Notes under the pieces: generated by a model | Told to the model about the DNA's origin: nothing | What the model saw: the letters and a program-made list of their open reading frames with translations, nothing else | Database searches by the model: none | DNA from: Chondrosia reniformis | Taxonomy: Eukaryota > Porifera > Demospongiae > Chondrillida > Chondrillidae | Direction of reading: 5' to 3' | Length of the DNA: 64,000 nucleotides | Assembly (NCBI GenBank): GCA_947172415.1 | Contig: OX359196.1 | Location: 3,040,501-3,104,500 of the forward strand | Part shown: piece after piece, positions 59,984 through 64,000 of the stretch | Numbering within the stretch: position 1 is the stretch's first letter | Layout of the letters: every line of letters starts with the position of its first letter | Translations under genes and position numbers: made by a program

Positions 59984-61846
59984 TTTGTATACTAGTTATA
60001 TTCACTAGTTGTAGTTACTAGATTAATGTACTAGTTGTATGCTCTGGTTGTATGTACTAGTAACTGGATGTATGTTCTGGTGGTATGTACTAGTTGTATG
60101 TACTAGTTGTATGTAGTTATATGTAATTGTTGTATGCATATACTAGTTGTTTGTAATTATTTTAAGTACTAGATATATGTAGCAGTTGTATGTAGTAACT
60201 GTATGTGCTAGTTGTAAGTACTAGTAAGTACTTGCATATACTAGTTATATGTACTAGTTGTAAGTAATTATATGTACTAGTTGTAAGTAATTATATGTAC
60301 TAGTTGTATTTACTATTTGTGTGAAATTGTGGTATGTACTAGTTATATGTACTTGTTGTATGTACTAGTTGTCCGTACCAGATGTATATACTAGGTGTAA
60401 GAACTAGTAACAATCTGTATTTACTAGTTTTAGGGACTAGTTGTATGTACTTGTTGTATGTATTAGTTGTATGTCCTAAGTGTATGTACTAGTTGTAAGT
60501 ACTAGTAAGTAGTTGCATGTATTGGTTGTGTGTAACAGTTGATGAACTAGTTGTATGTACCAGGTGTATGTACTAGTAACAATCTGTAGTAACAATCTGT
60601 ATTTACTAATTGTATATACCAGTTGAATGTACTAGTTTTAAGTAATTATATGTACTAGTTGAAACACTAGTTGTGTGAAATTGTTGAACGTAATAGTTGT
60701 TTGAACTAATTGTATGTAATTATATGTACTACTTGTATGTACTAGTTGTGTGAAATTTTTGTATGAACTAGTTATATTTACTAGTTGTAGTTACTAATTG
60801 TATGTACTAGTTGTATGTACTAGTAACTAGATATATGCACTAGTTGTATGTAGTAGTTTGATGTACTAGTTGGATGTACTAGTAACTAGTTGCATATACT
60901 AGTTGTATGTAGTTTTATGTAAATAGTTTTATGTATATACTAGTTGTGTGTAATTGTTCTATGTACTAGTTATATGTAGTAGTTGTATGTAGTTATCATA
61001 TGTACTAGTTATATGTATTAGTTGTAAGTACTAATTGTTAGTACTAAGTGTATATACTATTAACAAACTATATTTACTAAGTTTATGTACTAGTTGTATG
61101 TAGTAGTGGTGAGTACAAGTTATTAGTTGCATGTACTGGTTATTTGTAATAATTGTATGAAATAGTGGTAGGTACTAGTTGTATGTATGTAATTATATGT
61201 ACTAGTTGTATATACTAGTTGTGTGACATTGTTTTATATATGTACTAGTTATACGTACAAGTTATATGTACTAGTTGTATCTACTAGTTGTATGTATTAG
61301 TTGTATATATCTACTAGTAACTACTTGTATGTACTAGTTGTGTGTACTAGTTCTCTGTTAGTTTTAAGTACTAGTTGCAGGAAATTGATGTATTTACTAG
61401 TTTTATGTACTAGTTGTATTTAGTTATATATACGCACTGGTTGTGTGTACTAGTTGTGTGGAATTGTTGTATGTAAGAGATATATGTACTAGTTGTTTGT
61501 ACTAGTAACTTTCAGTATATACTAGTTGTATGTATTAGTTGTTTGAATTAGTTGTATGTAGTTGTAGGTACTACTTGTACGTACTAGTTTTGTGTATTTT
61601 TGTAAGTACTAGTTATATTTACTAGTTTGAGTTACTTGTTTTATGTACTAGGTGTATATACTAGTGACTAGATGTATGTGCTTGTTGTTTTATTAGTTGA
61701 ATGTACTGGTTGTATGTACTAGTTGTATGTACTAGTTATATGTACTAATTGTATGTATATACTAGCTGTATGTACAAGTTATATGATCTAGTTGTATGTA
61801 CTAGTTGTGTGTACTAGTTGTATGTCCTAGTTGTATGTTCTAGTTG
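59984..61846 (+). repeat. 13-bp satellite, forward polarity
   Basis: Forward array. The AACAATCTGTATTTACTA block is doubled at about 60575-60610. Confidence 0.94.
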
Positions 61847-62214
61847 TGTCTAATTGGCACGCCGCAAGAGCCCTTATATTGTTTTCAGAAATTATATTAA
61901 CGTATGGCTTCCTGTTTGTAGTTTTGTAAATATATACATATAGATCTGTTAAAAAATTGCAGACGTTCGAGTAGCTTTCGTTTTCTAGTTTAAAATGAGC
62001 TTTCTCTTCATTAGCGTAGAACATTGAACGAACAAAATGGACTTAAAAACCATCCTTACTAAAAGAATGTAACATAAAGCTTGCGCAAAAATTGACAGCC
62101 TACAAGAGTCGATCTGAAATCAGTTTACCGAATATCCATGAGAACCAGCCAAGTATTTCGAGTTTACTCAGGGTCGGCTAGGGCCCCACGAGTTTTTTAA
62201 ACTCGAACTCCTTG
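61847..62214 (+). mobile_element. Element A, subfamily with both ends
   Basis: About 368 bp. The left half matches the truncated copies at 3393, 26521 and 32641 (GCACGCCGCAAGAGCCC...GGACTTAAAAACC). The right half, missing from those, ends in GGGCCCCACGAGTTTTTTAAACTCGAAC like the copy at 59600. This links the truncated and full-length forms as one family. A 65-codon minus-strand frame is shared with the truncated copies but not conserved enough to call a gene. Confidence 0.7.
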
Positions 62215-62712
62215 TTTTTGCATCTACTAATTGTATGTTTTTGTAGTTACTAATTGTATGTACTAGTTGTATGTACTAGTAACTAGATATATGCACTAGT
62301 TGTATGTAGTAGTTGTATGTACTAATGGTATGTACTAGTTGTAAGTACTAATAAGTAGTTGCATGTACTAGTTATATGTAATAGTTGTATGAACTAGTTG
62401 TAGGTACTAGTAACAATCTGTATTTGCTAATTTTATATACCAGTTGAATGTACTAGTTTAAAGTAATTATATGTACTAGTTGTGTTGAAATTGTTGAATG
62501 TACTAGTTGTTTGAACTAGTTGTATGTAGTTATATGTACTACTTGTATGTACTAGTTGTGTGTATTTTTCGTATGTACTAGTAACTAGATGTATGTACTT
62601 GTTGTATGTACTTATTGAATGTTCTAGTTGTATGTGCTAGTTGTATATGTGTTCTAGTAAGTAGTTGGATGCACTAGTTACATGTACTAGTTTTATGAAC
62701 TAGATGTATGTA
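62215..62712 (+). repeat. 13-bp satellite, forward polarity, right end of array
   Basis: Last satellite segment. It stops in TAGATGTATGTA at about 62712 with no duplication or inverted end visible. Confidence 0.93.
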
Positions 62713-62825
62713 TAGTGCATTTCACCATAAATGTAAAATTTCCAACTGTATAGTGGGGTTTAAAATAGGGCGACAAAAGTGATTAATGTGTTTTGCAAAC
62801 TTGCCACAAAAATAATTATGCTCAT

Positions 62826-62893
62826 GTAACCATGGAAACGGCAAGAAAAATTGCGACTTTCGTTGCTATGGCAAAATTTCGATTGCGCAATCG
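62826..62893. promoter_or_regulatory. Two RFX X-box-like sites and a C/EBP-type palindrome
   Basis: GTAACCATGGAAAC (62826-62839) fits the X-box consensus GTHNYYATRRNAAC at every position. GTTGCTATGGCAAA (62862-62875) fits except the last base. ATTGCGCAAT (62882-62891, inside a 14-bp palindrome 62880-62893) is the ideal C/EBP site. Three near-ideal dimer-factor sites in 68 bp suggest an enhancer or promoter. X-boxes commonly mark ciliary genes in animals. Function is inferred. Confidence 0.4.
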
Positions 62894-62942
62894 TGAAGAA
62901 GAAGAACAGCAGTTAAAGATAAAAGTGAATAGTGCTTGTTGA
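62832..62942 (+). CDS. Short frame with ACCATGG start (weak candidate exon)
   Basis: A 36-codon frame with an ideal ACCATGG context, beginning METARKIATF and continuing into a charged RNREEEEQQLK stretch, then TGA. A GTGAAT after codon AAA could act as a splice donor. It overlaps the X-box-like sites, so start codon and palindrome explain the same bases; the regulatory reading seems likelier. No family recognised. Confidence 0.12.
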   Translation: METARKIATFVAMAKFRLRNREEEEQQLKIKVNSAC

Positions 62943-63656
62943 AGAAGAAACAGAGAAGCCCAAAACGCTGGCTTCTGGTAGCCCTTGTAAGCACTCAAAA
63001 ACCTAAGTAGCGGTTTTATAATATGACATTTTATAAGAAGGTTATTGCGTGTTTCTATATTTCCGTACCTTGACGGCTTTTAATCGGTACTCCTTTCAAG
63101 TTAGTCTAATCAATACAGACTTTTAGTATAAGAATATTTAAGAAATATACTAAATCTTTAAGTAGCCTTTTTGTGAGTTTCGCTCTGTGTGATGAGATAT
63201 AAAGGTTTGAATTTTCATAGTCTATTTAACAACACTTTCAACAACTAATGAAGTATAGTTGTCTTTTAAAGAATCCTATATATTCTAGCCTTCGTATGTG
63301 TCCATTCACAGCAATATTTTAAACACTCAGATATTAATTTTAACTTACTAGACTTTTTGGGTAAGAAATTTAGCAGAAAAGTGGGGTTAATATAGACAAC
63401 CACTAATAACTTTCATTTGACATTTTTTACCAATTAAGACTCCTCGAGATTCCTATACAACTAGGCAGTGACAGTCTTTAAAGGCAGTATTTACTTTATT
63501 ACCATCTGGCTCAAATGATAAACACATTTGAAAGCACATTTTTCTAATCAAATAATAAGGTGTTATGTAAACATTATTTAATTTCTACTTACCATACAGT
63601 TCTTATAACTGTGCATGACAAAGGCACAAACAAGTTCAAATACAGAAAATGATTAA

Positions 63657-63746
63657 CTAAAGTGTACCGTGTGCCGATATTTCACTGGATAGTTCCTCGT
63701 TATCACGATTGCCGACTTCGTCCGAATCTGGGTCGATTTCTGACAT
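63657..63746 (-). CDS. Short acidic frame (weak candidate first exon)
   Basis: A 29-codon frame, ATG at 63746 with A at -3, reading MSEIDPDSDEVGNRDNEELS, then TAG. The acidic composition contrasts with the Ile/Asn/Lys-rich frames expected from AT-rich noise, and a reverse CCAAT box lies ~240 bp upstream. Length alone gives no support. Confidence 0.13.
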   Translation of the reverse strand: MSEIDPDSDEVGNRDNEELSSEISAHGTL

Positions 63747-64000
63747 AATTTCCTACTTTAAAAGCTTTTGTCTTTAAATCGCCTTAGCTATTATAGCTTG
63801 ACCTTAGAATAAAGTGTTGTCAACGTAACAAGCGTATACCCCTCTAAAAAGCTTAAAATGTGTAAATGTTTATTTGTTTATTTTTAGACATCCATTTTTC
63901 GATAATGGTTATACGCAGGAACGTAGCGTTGTAACTCGATTTCACCTAATTAATTATGCAAAAGTGACTGAATGAAGCCATTTGATTGGCTGAAATAGGT

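Larger units (their letters stand above)
62713..64000. other. Non-repetitive flank
   Basis: About 1.29 kb of AT-rich sequence unlike either satellite, with no frame over 60 codons. It holds a cluster of transcription-factor-like palindromes (62826-62893), two short frames with good start contexts, and a CCAAT box in reverse (GATTGGCTG near 63985). It may be single-copy DNA next to a gene, or another unrecognised repeat. Confidence 0.55.

Overview
This window looks like heterochromatic DNA from an animal, probably an invertebrate. It has no bacterial-type genes, operons, tRNA or rRNA. About 80% is AT-rich simple satellite, and the rest is retrotransposons, Helitrons and short DNA transposons inserted in it. 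The phylum cannot be fixed from sequence alone. A Penelope-like element with an N-terminal GIY-YIG domain (Naiad type, known from many invertebrate phyla) is the best taxonomic hint.

Layout. Satellite 1 is a degenerate 13-bp unit, CTAGTTGTATGTA. It fills 1-36552 and 49095-62712 apart from insertions. Reading this unit on the + strand as 'forward' and its complement as 'reverse', polarity flips at about 3.4-3.6 kb, 12.2 kb, 14.0 kb, 16.95 kb, 26.5-26.7 kb, 29.1 kb, 32.6-32.8 kb, 35.2 kb and 49.1 kb. Each flip lies at a short palindrome or a truncated transposon. From about 23.2 to 36.55 kb the satellite forms a ~6.1-kb higher-order repeat (2.2 copies). Its unit is forward satellite, truncated element A, ~1.03 kb reverse satellite, Helitron, reverse satellite, hairpin. 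A third copy of the same cassette lies inverted at 1 to about 6 kb. Satellite 2, at 36553-49091, is a heptamer array (GATTATT/GATTATG/GATTATC). From 49.2 to 62.7 kb satellite 1 is forward throughout and carries several insertions. From 62713 the array ends in non-repetitive DNA.

Insertions. There are four non-autonomous Helitrons (1604, 6550, 27748, 33881), two of whose sites match intact empty sites in the array. A 5'-truncated LINE with an open reverse transcriptase frame and a 15-bp target duplication lies at 8208-9825. A decayed Naiad Penelope-like element lies at 17169-20352, with a second 3'-end fragment at 51912-52432. A fragment with a textbook type I hammerhead ribozyme is at 54061-54463 (ribozyme 54246-54290, minus strand). 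A palindrome-rich, DNA-transposon-like element is at 54742-56021. A TA-flanked MITE whose removal restores the satellite is at 57933-58312. Six copies of a ~370-bp 'element A' family are spread through the window.

No gene is supported with confidence outside mobile elements. The right flank holds two RFX X-box-like sites and a C/EBP-type palindrome within 70 bp, and may be the edge of a regulatory region. All identities here come from reading by eye; no alignments, database searches or identity percentages were computed.
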